A stretch of 64,000 nucleotides of DNA from Phyllobacterium trifolii (GTDB taxonomy: Bacteria; Pseudomonadota; Alphaproteobacteria; Rhizobiales; Rhizobiaceae): NCBI RefSeq assembly GCF_014192095.1, contig NZ_JACHXN010000001.1:310001-374000 (forward strand), read 5' to 3'. The position numbers were made by a program, and so were the translations under genes. The notes beneath the pieces were generated by a model. That model saw only the letters and a list, made by a program, of their open reading frames with translations. It was not told the DNA's origin and searched no databases. Positions 27,301 to 36,742 of the stretch are shown here, one piece after another (positions within the stretch are counted from its first letter, which is position 1; the number at the start of each line of letters is the position of its first letter).

Positions 27301-27471
27301 CGCCACGCCTGGATCGGTGACTGAGACCGAGATCAAAGGCACATCGATATTGGGAAAGCGTGTGATGGGCAGCTTCGCAAAGGCCATCAGGCCAAGCACC
27401 ACCAGCACGACGAACAGCAGGATCGACGGAACGGGGTTGCGGATGGACCAAGCGGAAATGTTCCAGTTCAT
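24325..27471 (-). CDS. RND efflux pump inner-membrane protein (HAE-1 family)
   Basis: A 1048-aa AcrB-type pump with about 12 membrane segments and two large periplasmic loops. The proton-relay aspartates are in TGILVDDAIVEIENI (TM4), and TM10 has GIVTKNAIMLVDFAIEE. It opens NWNISAWSIRNPVPSILLF, typical of rhizobial pumps such as Brucella BepE. It exports drugs, dyes or plant compounds, driven by the proton gradient, together with the adaptor upstream and an outer-membrane TolC-type channel that is not in this window. Its start overlaps the adaptor stop by four bases. Confidence 0.93.
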   Translation of the reverse strand: MNWNISAWSIRNPVPSILLFVVLVVLGLMAFAKLPITRFPNIDVPLISVSVTDPGVAPTELETQIAKRVEDSVANITGVKNVTTNLTEGNSTTLVEFRLEVDTQKALNDVKDAVSRIRDDLPATIKEPIINSVDVEGSAILTYGVSAPTMTSEELSWFVDDKILRDIQGLKGVGRVERYGGVTREIRVALDPDRLTALGVTAADVNRALKSMNADLTGGRGDLGTTQQTIRTLGASRTLDDLRAVEIPIAGGRSVRLDQLGTITDAYEEPKSFARVNNQTVVSLGVFRAKGASDADVYALVQARMDQLQQKYPDARFSIIDNSVNYTYGNYESAMSSLVEGALLSIVVVFLFLRNIRATLIAAIALPLSAIPTFWAIDMLGFSLNLISLLGITLVTGILVDDAIVEIENIVRHMRSGKSPYRASLEAADEIGLAVIAISVTIIAVFAPVSFMSGIAGQYFKQFGLTVAVAVFFSLLVARLITPMMTAYLLRDGKSLHHGEQETGWIKAYTRFLTVTLRYRWLTLLSGVAIFAVSIWAMGFLPAGFVPPQDEARVAVSLELPPGAPIDETRRVTDEAASLVREIPEVQQTYITGGASPTGSLDTRRATMIVKLSHKSERERTQKQVEVDIFNKLSQVPDLRANFVNDRGEREFAVGVIGSNGDKVTEQARSLQSAMTATGDFQAVSSTAALDRPEIIVTPRMDKLAELGISTTALSDALRVATQGDLDPNLAKYTVGDRQIPIRVQLTEESRRDLSILSTLTVTTPSGVVVPLESIAQISFGQGPSSIERFNRERRIVVGANMANGKEIGEGLSIVKNLPEAKSMPEGVRIQETGDAEVMGEVFAGFRDAMIMGLMLVFVVLILLFGSIFHAFTILMSLPLSIAGVAVALLLTNNSVSMAVVIGILMLMGIVTKNAIMLVDFAIEEVKHGIPRDEAIIDAGRKRIRPIVMTTIAMSAGMLPAAMAFGDGGEFRAPMAIAVIGGLLISTVLSLVFVPSFYTIMDDVSRWTASVFHWSFRPNKPDEPGITVRPGIHTVPLLPSKPAIEAAE

Positions 27472-28703
27472 TTGATGGCCCCCGTCGCCTCGTCGGCTAT
27501 CCGGACAGGCGTGACGCGATCGCCATTGGCTACGAACGTACCGGCACGCGCCACGACATCTTCGCCCTCGCCAAGGCCTTGCAGCACTTCGACAGCACGA
27601 TCATTGCGAATGCCAAGTTCAACCTTGCGGCTTTCGATGACACCATCCTTGACCACCTGCACGAGCGCCGAAGTGCCATGGTAGACCACGGCAGAAAGGG
27701 GAACGTTGACGCCTTCACGACGGGTCAACTCGACTACCGCGCGGGCAAAGTTGCCGGGCCGGATCGATGCATTCCTGTCGAGCGCGATTTTGACCGAACC
27801 GAGACGCGAGCTTGCGGTGATCTCCGGCGATATCAGGCGGACACGGCCGGCGACAGGGTCGTCCAAGCCGGACACCCGGACGGAAACCGGCATGTTTTCT
27901 TTCAAGCGCGGCAGATCGACCTCAGGAATATTGGCCGCCAGCTCGAAATCGCGATCACGGGCGATGCGGAACAGAGGGCCGGCATTGAAAGAGACGATAC
28001 CACCGAGAAGTGCATTGCGGCTCAAGACCACACCGCTTGCGGGCGCCCTCACATCGGCTTTCTCCAGTCGCAACAGGACATCGCGCTTTTGGGCCGCAAC
28101 GAGCTGCAATTGCGACTTGGTGGCTGACAGAGCCTGCCGGGCCGTGTTGAGACGGGCATTGGCGCTGTCATGCGCGTTCGTGGCATTGTCCAGTTCCATT
28201 TTGGAGTTGATGCCCTTCATCGACAGGGCACGCGCCCGCTCCAGAGCTTCCTGAGCCTGGCGAACGGCAATCTCGGCGTCGACGATCTGCGCCTCGGATT
28301 GGGCAATGGATGCATCGGCCTGGGCGCGTTGCGCTTCGATCTGAGCCAGCTGGATTTCGAGCGAGGATTTATCGAGGCGCGCGAGGATATCGCCCTCTTT
28401 CACCACGTCGCCTTGATCGGCATTAAGCTCCAGAACAAGCAAACCGGCGACATCGGTACCGACTGCCACTTCCTGACGAGGCACAATAGTACCCGTAACG
28501 GTGAGCGTTGCGACCATTTCATTGATGCCGGCAGGGATGACATTGATGACCGGCGGCTTGGCTTCGTGAATTGCTGCCGTTTTCTCCTCTGCGAATCCGC
28601 TGGTGGCCGTGGACGATGAAAGGCCCAAGGCAAGAGCCAGGGAAATCAGTACTTTTTTGCTATTCTGGCTCATTGGAAGACCCGGGGTGAGAGCAATATT
28701 CAT
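27468..28703 (-). CDS. RND efflux periplasmic adaptor (membrane fusion protein)
   Basis: The N-terminal export signal (VLISLALALGLSSSTATSGFA) precedes a biotinyl-lipoyl half (VAVGTDVAGLLVLELNADQG), a long alpha-helical hairpin rich in A, Q and E (about residues 115-205, SLEIQLAQIEAQRAQ onward), a second lipoyl half (VRAPASGVVLSRNALLGG) and a beta-barrel. This is the HlyD/AcrA layout. ATG at 28703 overlaps the TetR stop (ATGA); an internal ATG at 28673 would remove 10 residues. It connects the pump to an outer-membrane channel. Confidence 0.92.
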   Translation of the reverse strand: MNIALTPGLPMSQNSKKVLISLALALGLSSSTATSGFAEEKTAAIHEAKPPVINVIPAGINEMVATLTVTGTIVPRQEVAVGTDVAGLLVLELNADQGDVVKEGDILARLDKSSLEIQLAQIEAQRAQADASIAQSEAQIVDAEIAVRQAQEALERARALSMKGINSKMELDNATNAHDSANARLNTARQALSATKSQLQLVAAQKRDVLLRLEKADVRAPASGVVLSRNALLGGIVSFNAGPLFRIARDRDFELAANIPEVDLPRLKENMPVSVRVSGLDDPVAGRVRLISPEITASSRLGSVKIALDRNASIRPGNFARAVVELTRREGVNVPLSAVVYHGTSALVQVVKDGVIESRKVELGIRNDRAVEVLQGLGEGEDVVARAGTFVANGDRVTPVRIADEATGAIK

Positions 28704-29422
28704 TTGTTTGCCAAAGATTTTGTCGGTCGCAGCAAGCCGACGGCGAGCGCGCGGAACACCGGCTCCAGCGCCTCAAGCGGTACGCCTTGCGCGGGAAAAT
28801 TACGCATTATGATCCCCTCGCCCATGGCAGCCAGTGACGCCACAGCGAGGTCCAGATCGGTGACAGGATCGATCTCGCCGCGTTCCTTCGCTGCAGAAAA
28901 TGCTGCGAGAAGCTCTTCGCGCATCAGGCCTTCATGAAGTTCACAGATGGCGGCAACGCTTTCGTTTCGCATGGATTCGGCGCGCACCTCGACGAAAAGA
29001 CGGGCGCTGGAATCGCGAGGGCCTGGCCCCTCGTCATTCATCGACATCTTGCGTACGTGATCGAGGCCAACATTCGTGATGGCATCAACGATATTATTTG
29101 ACTGCGACATCCGTGCGAGAATTTCCGCACTTTGCTGGCGGTGAGTCGCGGCGATCTTCTCGATGATCGCTTCTTTCGAAGGGAAATAACGATAGAGCGC
29201 TCCCGGGCTCATGCCGGCTTCCGAGCAGATCTCGTTCATGGAAGCGCCACGAAAACCGGAGCGTATGAAACAATTCATGGCAGCGGTGAGGATGCGTTCT
29301 TCCTGCGCCTCGCGATTGCGCGCTCGCTTGCCGAAGAGTTTGGCGACGAAACAACGAGGTTCGTCGTCCGCAGCATCCGCTGAAATGTTTGCAGCCTGCT
29401 TTGGCAGGACGTGATCAACCAT
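28700..29422 (-). CDS. TetR family regulator of the efflux operon
   Basis: The N-terminal helix-turn-helix is clear (ILTAAMNCFIRSGFRGASMN, then EAGMSPGALYRYFPSKEAII). The C-terminal ligand domain is 150 aa and has no recognised subfamily. The 40-residue N-terminal extension (ISADAADDEPRCFVAKLF) before the HTH is longer than usual. It is the first gene of the operon, overlapping the adaptor by four bases, and two palindromes upstream fit a self-repressed circuit as for Brucella BepR. The inducer is unknown. Confidence 0.9.
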   Translation of the reverse strand: MVDHVLPKQAANISADAADDEPRCFVAKLFGKRARNREAQEERILTAAMNCFIRSGFRGASMNEICSEAGMSPGALYRYFPSKEAIIEKIAATHRQQSAEILARMSQSNNIVDAITNVGLDHVRKMSMNDEGPGPRDSSARLFVEVRAESMRNESVAAICELHEGLMREELLAAFSAAKERGEIDPVTDLDLAVASLAAMGEGIIMRNFPAQGVPLEALEPVFRALAVGLLRPTKSLANK

Positions 29423-29436
29423 AGAGCACCGAAAAA

Positions 29437-29454
29437 AGAGAGAACGTTCTCTCT
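29437..29454. promoter_or_regulatory. Palindromic operator candidate for the efflux regulator
   Basis: AGAGAGAACGTTCTCTCT is a perfect 18-bp palindrome ending 15 bp before the TetR start codon, where a repressor could block initiation. Symmetry and position match TetR-type operators. Confidence 0.65.
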
Positions 29455-29484
29455 CATTTACACGATGGACAATGGAAGATCAAT

Positions 29485-29504
29485 ACGAGAATGATCGCTC
29501 TCGT
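29485..29504. promoter_or_regulatory. Second operator candidate for the efflux regulator
   Basis: ACGAGAATGATCGCTCTCGT has ACGAGA/TCTCGT arms around an 8-bp centre. It lies 30 bp upstream of the perfect palindrome and shares the GAGA...TCTC theme, so it may be a second binding site in the parC-TetR intergenic space. Confidence 0.45.
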
Positions 29505-29531
29505 TTCATTTTCGACAAACTGAACGAGTCG

Positions 29532-31811
29532 TCAGGAAAACTTGCCGGAGCGCGGGAAACCCTTTGGCACCATGCGCCCTGCAGTCGCGCGCGGGCCAGC
29601 CCATTCCAGTAGTTCCAATTTGCCGCGGGTGAAGCTGCGGCCGGAAGCGTCCTGCCATGTCAGCCCCTGCTCCATCGTGAAAACGCGGATATCAGCGACG
29701 CCGCCATCCTTATAGCGTTGCAGACGAACACCCTTTCCGCGTGCAAGTTCTGGAATTTCGGTAAGGGGAAACACGAGCATCTTGCGGTTTTCGCCGACGA
29801 TCGCAACGCTATCGCCGCTGATCGGGATGCAATGACGAGCTTCATCAGGCGCTTTGACGTTCATCACCTGCTTGCCCTTGCGCGTGTTGGCGATTACCTC
29901 GGCCTCGGGCACAAGGAAGCCATTGCCCACATGTGACGAAAGGAGCAGCTTTCGCTCCGGATTGTGCACGAAGGCCATCACGATATCCTGGTCGTTCTCC
30001 ATGTCGACGATGATCCGGATCGGCTCACCGTGACCCCGCCCGCCCGGCAGGCTGTTCGCTCCGATGGTATAGAACTTGCCGCCGGTCGTCAGGACGAGGA
30101 TACGGTCCGTGGTCTCGGCGTGGAAGGCGAGCTTGAGCTTGTCGCCCTCCTTGAAGGTCAGCGTCGAGAAGTCCGCCAGATGCCCCTTCATGGCGCGCAA
30201 CCAGCCTTTTTCGGAGACGACGACCGTTACCGGCTCCTTCTCGATCATGGCATGGTGCATGTCTGTCAAATCATGCTGCGGTGCATCGGCGAAAGTGGTC
30301 CGGCGTTTGCCGAGGGGCGTATCCGCGCCGTACTTTTTCTGCATCTCGGCGATCTGCCAGGAAATCGTCTGCCATTGCTTGGCGTCGGATCCCAGCAGTT
30401 CCTCGATCTGCTTCTTCTCGCCTGTCAGGCCGTCAAATTCCTTGCGGATCTCGAATTCCTCGAGTTTACGCAACGAACGCAAACGCATGTTGAGGATGGC
30501 TTCAGCTTGGTTGTCGGTGAGTTCGAAGCGGCGGATCATTTCCTGCTTCGGCTCATCTTCCTCGCGGATGATGCGAATGACCTCATCGATATTGAGATAG
30601 GCGATCAACATGCCGCCAAGGATTTCCAGCCGGCGCTCGATCTCGCCAAGACGATGGCGGGAACGCCTTATGAGGACGTCCTTCCGGTGTTCTAGCCATT
30701 GCTTCAGCACATCGCGCAGCGACAGGACGTTCGGTACCTTGCCGTTCGAAAGCACATTCATGTTCAATGGGAAGCGCGTTTCAAGCTCGGTGAGTTTGAA
30801 CAGGGATTCCATGAGGATTTCTGGATTGACGCTGCGGCTCTTGGGCTCCAGTACGAGGCGCACGTCTTCCGTGGACTCATCGCGCACGTCGTCCAGCAGC
30901 GGCAGCTTCTTCGCAATCAGCAGCTCGGCGATCTTTTCGATGAGCCGTGATTTCTGCACCTGATACGGAATTTCGGTGACGACGATATTCCAGGTGCCGC
31001 GCCCCTGATCCTCGACCTGCCAGCGTGCACGCAGGCGAAACCCGCCGCGCCCGGTTTTGTAGGCATCGAGAATGGCCTCCGGCGTCTCGACCATGATGCC
31101 GCCAGTCGGGAAATCCGGACCGCGAACTTTGGTCTTTAGCGGGTCCTCATCCTCGGTCTGCGACATCAGTTCTTCGACCGTCGCATCCGGATATTTGATC
31201 AGGTGCAGCGCTGCCGCACAGAGCTCCGACACATTATGCGGCGGGATGGAGGTGGCCATGCCAACTGCGATGCCCGAAGAGCCATTGGCAAGCAGATTGG
31301 GAAATGCGCCGGGAAGGACGATCGGTTCTTCGTCTTCCTCGTTATACGTCGGGCGGAAATCAACTGCGTCCTCAGTGATGCCTTCGAGCAGCAGCATGGC
31401 AACATCGGTCATCCGCGCTTCGGTGTAACGCATCGCCGCTGGATTATCGCCATCGATATTGCCGAAATTGCCCTGCCCGTCGACAACGGGATAACGCACG
31501 GCAAAATCCTGCGACAGCCGCACCAGCGCGTCATAGATCGACTGGTCGCCATGCGGGTGGAACTTACCCATGACCTCGCCGACAATACGCGCGCATTTCG
31601 CATAGGACTGATCGGGCGAGAGACGCAACAGGCGCATGGCATGCATGATGCGGCGGTGAACCGGCTTCAACCCGTCGCGCACATCCGGCAGGGCGCGGTG
31701 CATGATCGTCGATAAAGCATAGGCAAGATAGCGCTCTTCCAGCGCCGCCTTCAGATCGACCGGTTCCACATTATCATCGCCATTGTCTGGCGGAATCAGG
31801 CTTTTTCCCAT
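29532..31811 (-). CDS. parC: DNA topoisomerase IV subunit A
   Basis: ParC cuts and rejoins DNA in the ParC2-ParE2 enzyme that unlinks replicated chromosomes. The active-site region [11 protein letters not shown] holds the catalytic Tyr (about residue 130), and the quinolone-pocket segment reads [20 protein letters not shown]; the residue at the position of E. coli Ser80 is Gln by my alignment. The C-terminal half has DNA-wrapping beta-pinwheel repeats ([23 protein letters not shown]). The 759-aa length is normal. It is monocistronic, downstream of the TetR promoter region on the same strand. Confidence 0.96.
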   Translation of the reverse strand: MGKSLIPPDNGDDNVEPVDLKAALEERYLAYALSTIMHRALPDVRDGLKPVHRRIMHAMRLLRLSPDQSYAKCARIVGEVMGKFHPHGDQSIYDALVRLSQDFAVRYPVVDGQGNFGNIDGDNPAAMRYTEARMTDVAMLLLEGITEDAVDFRPTYNEEDEEPIVLPGAFPNLLANGSSGIAVGMATSIPPHNVSELCAAALHLIKYPDATVEELMSQTEDEDPLKTKVRGPDFPTGGIMVETPEAILDAYKTGRGGFRLRARWQVEDQGRGTWNIVVTEIPYQVQKSRLIEKIAELLIAKKLPLLDDVRDESTEDVRLVLEPKSRSVNPEILMESLFKLTELETRFPLNMNVLSNGKVPNVLSLRDVLKQWLEHRKDVLIRRSRHRLGEIERRLEILGGMLIAYLNIDEVIRIIREEDEPKQEMIRRFELTDNQAEAILNMRLRSLRKLEEFEIRKEFDGLTGEKKQIEELLGSDAKQWQTISWQIAEMQKKYGADTPLGKRRTTFADAPQHDLTDMHHAMIEKEPVTVVVSEKGWLRAMKGHLADFSTLTFKEGDKLKLAFHAETTDRILVLTTGGKFYTIGANSLPGGRGHGEPIRIIVDMENDQDIVMAFVHNPERKLLLSSHVGNGFLVPEAEVIANTRKGKQVMNVKAPDEARHCIPISGDSVAIVGENRKMLVFPLTEIPELARGKGVRLQRYKDGGVADIRVFTMEQGLTWQDASGRSFTRGKLELLEWAGPRATAGRMVPKGFPRSGKFS

Positions 31812-32005
31812 GCCAATGGACTATCAACTCGCGGAATCGCGGGCAAGCAATGATTCGCCAAGATCACAGGCTGGTGGCGATCATTGCAACGTTCAATTGC
31901 ATACACCTTGCGTCCACACCTCAAATCTGACTTTGTAACGCCCAAATTGCATCACAGTCTTACCGCTCCTGATGCGTTATGGTTGAAAACAACAGGGATC
32001 AAAAC

Positions 32006-33205
32006 ATGCCTCCAATCCATCCTGTGAAGTCGGGTTTGCGCGTTCTTGCAGCAGCCTCGGCTCTCTCCGTTTTATTTGCGGGTTCGGCCTATGCGGTCGA
32101 TGGCGACGCGGTTGCAGCCCGCTTGAAGGCTCTTTATGGCGAACAGGGCGGTACGATGGAGTACAGCCATGTGGAAACGCATGACTCCACCGTCATTCTT
32201 CAGGACACGAAACTGTCGACCGCAGGCATGAAGGAAACCTTCAAAGTCGGCGATATTACGCTTAGCGACGTCACGGACGTGTCGGGAGGCGGTTTCAAGA
32301 TCGGAACATTGGCTATGCCGGATATCAATTACACTCCGCCAGCCAAGCCAGACAGCAAAATAAGCGTTCAGGGAATCAACCTCCAGGGCATTACACTTCC
32401 ACCCGAGGGTGCGGCGGAGCCATTGGCCAAGGTTTTTCAATACGAGAAAGCCGAGATCAAGCACATTGCTGTCAACGCCAAGGGCAAGGACATTTTCGCG
32501 GCCGATGATTTGATTACGACGATCTCTCCGCTGACAGAGACGTCTCCCATTACGTTCACGAGCAATGTCGCGAGCTTCAAGGCGGATCTCTCTGATGTCC
32601 AGGACCCAAAGACCAAAGACGCGCTGAAAGCGCTCGGATACGAGACCATTTCTGGAAAGATCGATGCCGCGGGGACATGGAATATGTCTGATGGGCGGCT
32701 GAATATGGAAAAAATGGACTTTGTCGCGGACGATGCTGGTACGCTTGGCATCAAGGTCGACATCTCGGGCTATACCCTCGATTTCATCAAGGGAATGCAG
32801 GAAGCCACCAAGAACATGGACGGCAAGGATGATAACGCCAAAAACATGGCCATGCTTGGCCTGATGCAACAGCTGAGCTTTACCGGTGCGTCCATCCGTT
32901 TCGATGATGCCTCGCTCACCAACAAGGTGCTCGACTATGTCGCCAAACAGCAAGGTGCCAAGCGCAGTGATCTCATCGGTCAAGCCAAGATGATACTGCC
33001 AATGGCGGCGGCGCAACTCGGCAATGCCGAATTCGCCCAATCGCTTGCGGCCGCCGTCAACGCCTATCTCGATGATCCCAAAAACATCGAGGTCAAGGCA
33101 GCTCCGGCAAAGCCGGTGCCCTTTGCGATTATCGCTGCCGGCGGCATGGCCGATCCGAAATCGCTGATCAAGACCCTCGGCGTCACGGTTAACGCAAACC
33201 AGTAA
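32006..33205 (+). CDS. Large exported protein of unknown function, 399 aa
   Basis: The first 30 residues form a Sec signal (RVLAAASALSVLFAGSAYA, cut near residue 31). The mature part is built of repeated beta segments such as VGDITLSDVTDVSGGGF, ISVQGINLQGITLP and LSFTGASIRFDD, followed by a helical stretch with LTNKVLDYVAKQQGAKRSDL and a conserved-looking end (AYLDDPKNIEVKAAPAKPVPF). The pattern suggests a periplasmic lipid- or envelope-binding beta fold, but I cannot name a family. The ATG at 32006 follows AACAGGG and is preferred over 31979. It is a single gene ending at its own terminator, divergent from parC. Confidence 0.7.
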   Translation: MPPIHPVKSGLRVLAAASALSVLFAGSAYAVDGDAVAARLKALYGEQGGTMEYSHVETHDSTVILQDTKLSTAGMKETFKVGDITLSDVTDVSGGGFKIGTLAMPDINYTPPAKPDSKISVQGINLQGITLPPEGAAEPLAKVFQYEKAEIKHIAVNAKGKDIFAADDLITTISPLTETSPITFTSNVASFKADLSDVQDPKTKDALKALGYETISGKIDAAGTWNMSDGRLNMEKMDFVADDAGTLGIKVDISGYTLDFIKGMQEATKNMDGKDDNAKNMAMLGLMQQLSFTGASIRFDDASLTNKVLDYVAKQQGAKRSDLIGQAKMILPMAAAQLGNAEFAQSLAAAVNAYLDDPKNIEVKAAPAKPVPFAIIAAGGMADPKSLIKTLGVTVNANQ

Positions 33206-33222
33206 TCGAAACTAATCAATGA

Positions 33223-33250
33223 AAAAGCCCGGCAGCAATGCCGGGCTTTT
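33223..33250 (+). terminator. Bidirectional terminator between exported protein gene and aspS
   Basis: AAAAGCCCGGCA pairs perfectly with TGCCGGGCTTTT around a GCAA loop, with A and T tracts on both sides. It can end both converging genes. Confidence 0.9.
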
Positions 33251-33280
33251 TGTTTTACTGGAGTCAGTTAGAAGAGGTTT

Positions 33281-35071
33281 TTAAAGCTCTTTCTTCACCG
33301 GATTGAGCCGAATGTTCAGATCGCGCAGCTGAGCCTGCGATACGTCCGACGGGGCATTCATCAAGAGATCATTTGCCTGCTGGTTCATCGGGAACATCGT
33401 GATCTCGCGCAGGTTCTTTGCGCCGACGAGCAGCATAACGATACGATCGATGCCAGCCGCCATGCCGCCATGCGGAGGCGCGCCATACTGGAAGGCGCGA
33501 TAGAGAGCGCCAAAACGTTCCTCGACCGCCTCCCGCGAATGACCGACAGCCTCAAAAGCCTTGACCATGGTTTCCGGCAGATGGTTGCGGATGCCGCCCG
33601 AGGCGATCTCAAAGCCATTGCAGACCATATCGTACTGGAAAGCCTTGATCGTCAGCGGGTCCTGGTTTTCCAGCGCATCGATTCCACCCTGCGGCATGGA
33701 GAATGGATTGTGAGCGAAATCAATCTTCTTCTCGTCTTCGAGCCACTCGAAGAACGGGAAGTCGACAATCCAGCACAGCTTGAACTGATCGCGGTCGATG
33801 AGGTTCAGTTCTTCGCCGGCGCGTGTGCGGGCGGCGCCTGCAAAGGACACAAACTTCTTGGGATCGCCAGCAACGAAGAAGGCCGCATCGCCGTCGCCGA
33901 GACCGAGCTGCATGCGCAGCGCTTCGGTGCGTTCCGGACCGATGTTCTTGGCAAGAGGGCCTGCCCCTTCAAGGTTGTCGCCTTCCTTGCGCCAGAAGAT
34001 ATAGCCCAGGCCCGGCTGGCCTTCGCTTTGCGCCCAGGAATTCATGCGGTCGCAGAAAGCGCGCGAACCACCGGTTTTGGCCGGAATCGCCCAAACCTCG
34101 ACCTTCGGATCGTTGGCGATCATGTTGGCGAAAACCTTGAAGCCGGAACCGGCGAAATGTTCGGTCACCGCCTGCATTTCGATCGGATTGCGTAAGTCAG
34201 GCTTGTCCGAACCATATTTACGCATGGCGTCGTCATAGGTGATCCGCGGGAATTCGTGTGTAACAGGCTTGCCGTCGGCAAATTCCTCGAAAACGCCGCG
34301 TAATACGGGCTCCATGGTCGAAAGCACGTCATTCTGCTCGACGAAGCTCATCTCGATATCGAGCTGGTAGAATTCGCCTGGAAGACGATCGGCGCGCGGA
34401 TCTTCATCGCGGAAGCACGGCGCGATCTGGAAGTAGCGGTCGAAACCGGACATCATGATCAGCTGCTTGTACTGCTGCGGTGCCTGCGGCAGTGCGTAGA
34501 ATTTGCCGGGATGAATGCGGCTCGGCACGAGGAAGTCGCGCGCGCCTTCCGGGGACGACGCGGTGAGGATCGGCGTCGAAAACTCGGTGAAACCGACATC
34601 GGTCATACGGTGGCGCATGGCGGCGATGATCTTGGTGCGCGACATGATGTTCTTGTGCAAACTATCGCGGCGCAGATCGAGGAAGCGATATTTCAGGCGA
34701 ATGTCTTCCGGATAGTCGAGCTCGCCGAATACCGGCAAAGGCAGTTCCTTTGCGGCAGACAGCACCTCGATTTCCCGGGCAAAGACCTCGATCTCACCAG
34801 TCGGCATATTGGGGTTGATCGTGTCGTCCGTGCGAGCCTTGACCTCCCCGTCAACGCGAATAACCCATTCACCACGCACGGTTTCTGCCAGTTTGAAGGC
34901 TGGCGAATCCGGATTGGCAACGATCTGCGTCAAGCCATAATGATCGCGGATATCGATGAAGAGAATGCCGCCATGATCGCGGACGCGATGAACCCAGCCG
35001 GAAAGACGAACAGTTGAACCTACGTCCGATTTACGCAAGGCGGCGCAGGTATGGCTGCGGTAACGGTGCAT
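33281..35071 (-). CDS. aspS: Aspartyl-tRNA synthetase
   Basis: Class II synthetase charging tRNA-Asp. The N-terminal OB-fold ([23 protein letters not shown]) is followed by the class II core with motif 2 ([19 protein letters not shown]) and motif 3 ([19 protein letters not shown]) and the bacterial insertion domain. The frame reaches 35119, but family proteins start at MHRYRSHTC; this ATG at 35071 has AGAGG upstream and gives 596 aa. It is divergent from rnd. Whether it also charges tRNA-Asn cannot be read from sequence. Confidence 0.97.
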   Translation of the reverse strand: MHRYRSHTCAALRKSDVGSTVRLSGWVHRVRDHGGILFIDIRDHYGLTQIVANPDSPAFKLAETVRGEWVIRVDGEVKARTDDTINPNMPTGEIEVFAREIEVLSAAKELPLPVFGELDYPEDIRLKYRFLDLRRDSLHKNIMSRTKIIAAMRHRMTDVGFTEFSTPILTASSPEGARDFLVPSRIHPGKFYALPQAPQQYKQLIMMSGFDRYFQIAPCFRDEDPRADRLPGEFYQLDIEMSFVEQNDVLSTMEPVLRGVFEEFADGKPVTHEFPRITYDDAMRKYGSDKPDLRNPIEMQAVTEHFAGSGFKVFANMIANDPKVEVWAIPAKTGGSRAFCDRMNSWAQSEGQPGLGYIFWRKEGDNLEGAGPLAKNIGPERTEALRMQLGLGDGDAAFFVAGDPKKFVSFAGAARTRAGEELNLIDRDQFKLCWIVDFPFFEWLEDEKKIDFAHNPFSMPQGGIDALENQDPLTIKAFQYDMVCNGFEIASGGIRNHLPETMVKAFEAVGHSREAVEERFGALYRAFQYGAPPHGGMAAGIDRIVMLLVGAKNLREITMFPMNQQANDLLMNAPSDVSQAQLRDLNIRLNPVKKEL

Positions 35072-35220
35072 GATAAGTGCCTCTGATAGTGGGATGGACA
35101 TGCGTGGAAAGCCCCGCAAGCGGTCCAGGAATTTGCGCGGACAAGCGCATTTTGAGGGTGATTTGTCAAGATCAGGATTGGGACGGAGACAAACGCATAT
35201 CCATTCGCTATAGAAATTTC

Positions 35221-36420
35221 ATGACCATGATTACAACCACTGATCAGCTTGAACAGGCTGTTGCCGCCCTCACCCAATCCGATTTCGTGACAGTCGATAC
35301 GGAATTTATCCGGGAGACCACGTTCTGGCCGGAGCTTTGCGTTATACAGCTCGCCTCGCCTGACCACACGGCGATCGTCGATGCTTTGGCGCCGGGCCTT
35401 GATCTTGCTGCGTTTTTCAAGCTGATGGCCGACGAAAAAATCGTCAAGGTTTTCCATGCCGCGCGCCAGGACATCGAAATCATCTTTCACCTCGGCAATC
35501 TGATCCCGCATCCCGTGTTCGACACACAGGTTGCGGCGATGGTCTGCGGCTTCGGGGATGCAATCGCTTACGACCAGTTGGTGCAACGGATCGTTGGAGC
35601 GCAGATCGATAAATCGTCGCGATTCACCGATTGGCGGCGGCGCCCACTCTCGGAAAAGCAGCTGGACTATGCGCTGGCCGACGTCACCCATCTGCGCGAC
35701 ATTTACCTGCATCTGAAGAGCAGTCTCGAAGCGGAAGGCCGCACCGAGTGGGTTCTCGATGAGATGAAGATCCTCACCGCACGCGAGACCTACGACATGC
35801 ATCCGGATGACGCCTGGAAGCGGCTGAAGATGCGGCTGCGCAAGCCGGTGGAGCTCGCCGTCCTGCGCAGTGTTGCCGCCTGGCGCGAACGGGAAGCGCG
35901 CGAACGCAATGTGCCGCGCGGCCGTGTCATCAAGGATGACGCCATATACGAAATCGCCCAGCAACAGCCGCGCGATGCGGAAGCGATGTCGCGTTTGCGA
36001 ACGATTCCAAAGGGTTGGGAGCGTTCGAACATGGCAACGGGCCTGCTCAATGCCGTCAATCTTGCGCTCGATCTGCCTAAGGAAGACATGCCGCGCCTGC
36101 CAAAATCCGTGCAGTCACCAGAAGGCGCAGGTGCAGCGGCCGAGCTTTTGAAGGTGCTGTTGCGGCTCGTTACCGAGGAGCACGGCGTTGCCGCAAAGGT
36201 CGTCGCGACCACCGACGAGATCGACAGGATCGCGGCGGAAGGCGATGCGGATGACATTCCGGCGCTGCAGGGATGGCGGCGCGAAGTGTTTGGCGAGAAG
36301 GCGCTGCAGCTCATCAATGGCGAGCTCTGCCTCAAATTCGAGAACAAGAAGATACGCGCCGTGGAATGGCCGGACGCCAAAACCGCAACCGAAAACAACC
36401 AAATTTCTACTGCCGATTGA
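35221..36420 (+). CDS. rnd: Ribonuclease D
   Basis: A 3'-5' exoribonuclease that trims tRNA precursors. The DEDDy exonuclease domain has ExoI VTVDTEFIRETTFWP, ExoII VFHAARQDIEI and ExoIII YALADVTHLRDIYL; an HRDC domain follows (RSVAAWREREARERNVPRGR, about residues 215-235, and a second repeat after it). The frame is open from 35077, but its first 48 codons lack the family pattern; ATG at 35221 or 35227 is correct, giving 399 aa. It is divergent from aspS. The C-terminal end is followed directly by short tandem repeats. Confidence 0.95.
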   Translation: MTMITTTDQLEQAVAALTQSDFVTVDTEFIRETTFWPELCVIQLASPDHTAIVDALAPGLDLAAFFKLMADEKIVKVFHAARQDIEIIFHLGNLIPHPVFDTQVAAMVCGFGDAIAYDQLVQRIVGAQIDKSSRFTDWRRRPLSEKQLDYALADVTHLRDIYLHLKSSLEAEGRTEWVLDEMKILTARETYDMHPDDAWKRLKMRLRKPVELAVLRSVAAWREREARERNVPRGRVIKDDAIYEIAQQQPRDAEAMSRLRTIPKGWERSNMATGLLNAVNLALDLPKEDMPRLPKSVQSPEGAGAAAELLKVLLRLVTEEHGVAAKVVATTDEIDRIAAEGDADDIPALQGWRREVFGEKALQLINGELCLKFENKKIRAVEWPDAKTATENNQISTAD

Positions 36421-36421
36421 A

Positions 36422-36495
36422 ATTCTTGCGCCGGATTCGATGATTCTTGCATAGGAATCGATCATTCGTGTGCAGGATTCGCAAACTCTTGTGTG
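36422..36495. repeat. 21-bp degenerate tandem repeat after rnd
   Basis: Three and a half units of 21 bp start at 36422, 36443, 36464 and 36485, each beginning (A)TTC or CTC then TTGCG/TTGCA/GTGTG and containing GGATTCG or GGAATCG. Units differ at several positions. It is not in a credible gene. Confidence 0.7.
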
Positions 36496-36584
36496 ATTTC
36501 TGTCCCGGACCAAAACAGGTTTTCTCGAGACTTATAGTTCGGTCCTGATCGAAGCATCGAGCCACCGATTTCTTGCATGGATCA

Positions 36585-36710
36585 TGTGCGTGGTTCGACA
36601 AGCTCACCATGAGGGAGAAGGGTTGATTGCAGTGATAATCGTTAAGGTTGCTGTTCTCGGCTCTTGCAACTCACTCACTCCCTCATGGTGAGCTTGTCGA
36701 ACCACGCACA
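36585..36710. repeat. Long inverted repeat upstream of the DMT gene
   Basis: The arms 36585-36617 and 36678-36710 are perfect 33-nt inverted repeats (TGTGCGTGGTTCGACAAGC ... GAGGGAG) separated by 60 bp. No gene lies in it and its right end is 32 bp before the transporter start. The sequence resembles the REP/BIME-type palindromes scattered in many alphaproteobacterial genomes. Confidence 0.85.
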
Positions 36711-36742
36711 ATATTCACGCAGCAAAAATTGAGTAAACCATC

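Noticed and set aside
36115-36513. Minus-strand frame reading through the 21-bp repeats as a heptad-like protein
   Set aside because: Most of it is antisense to rnd; the regular repeat only reflects the 21-bp unit length.
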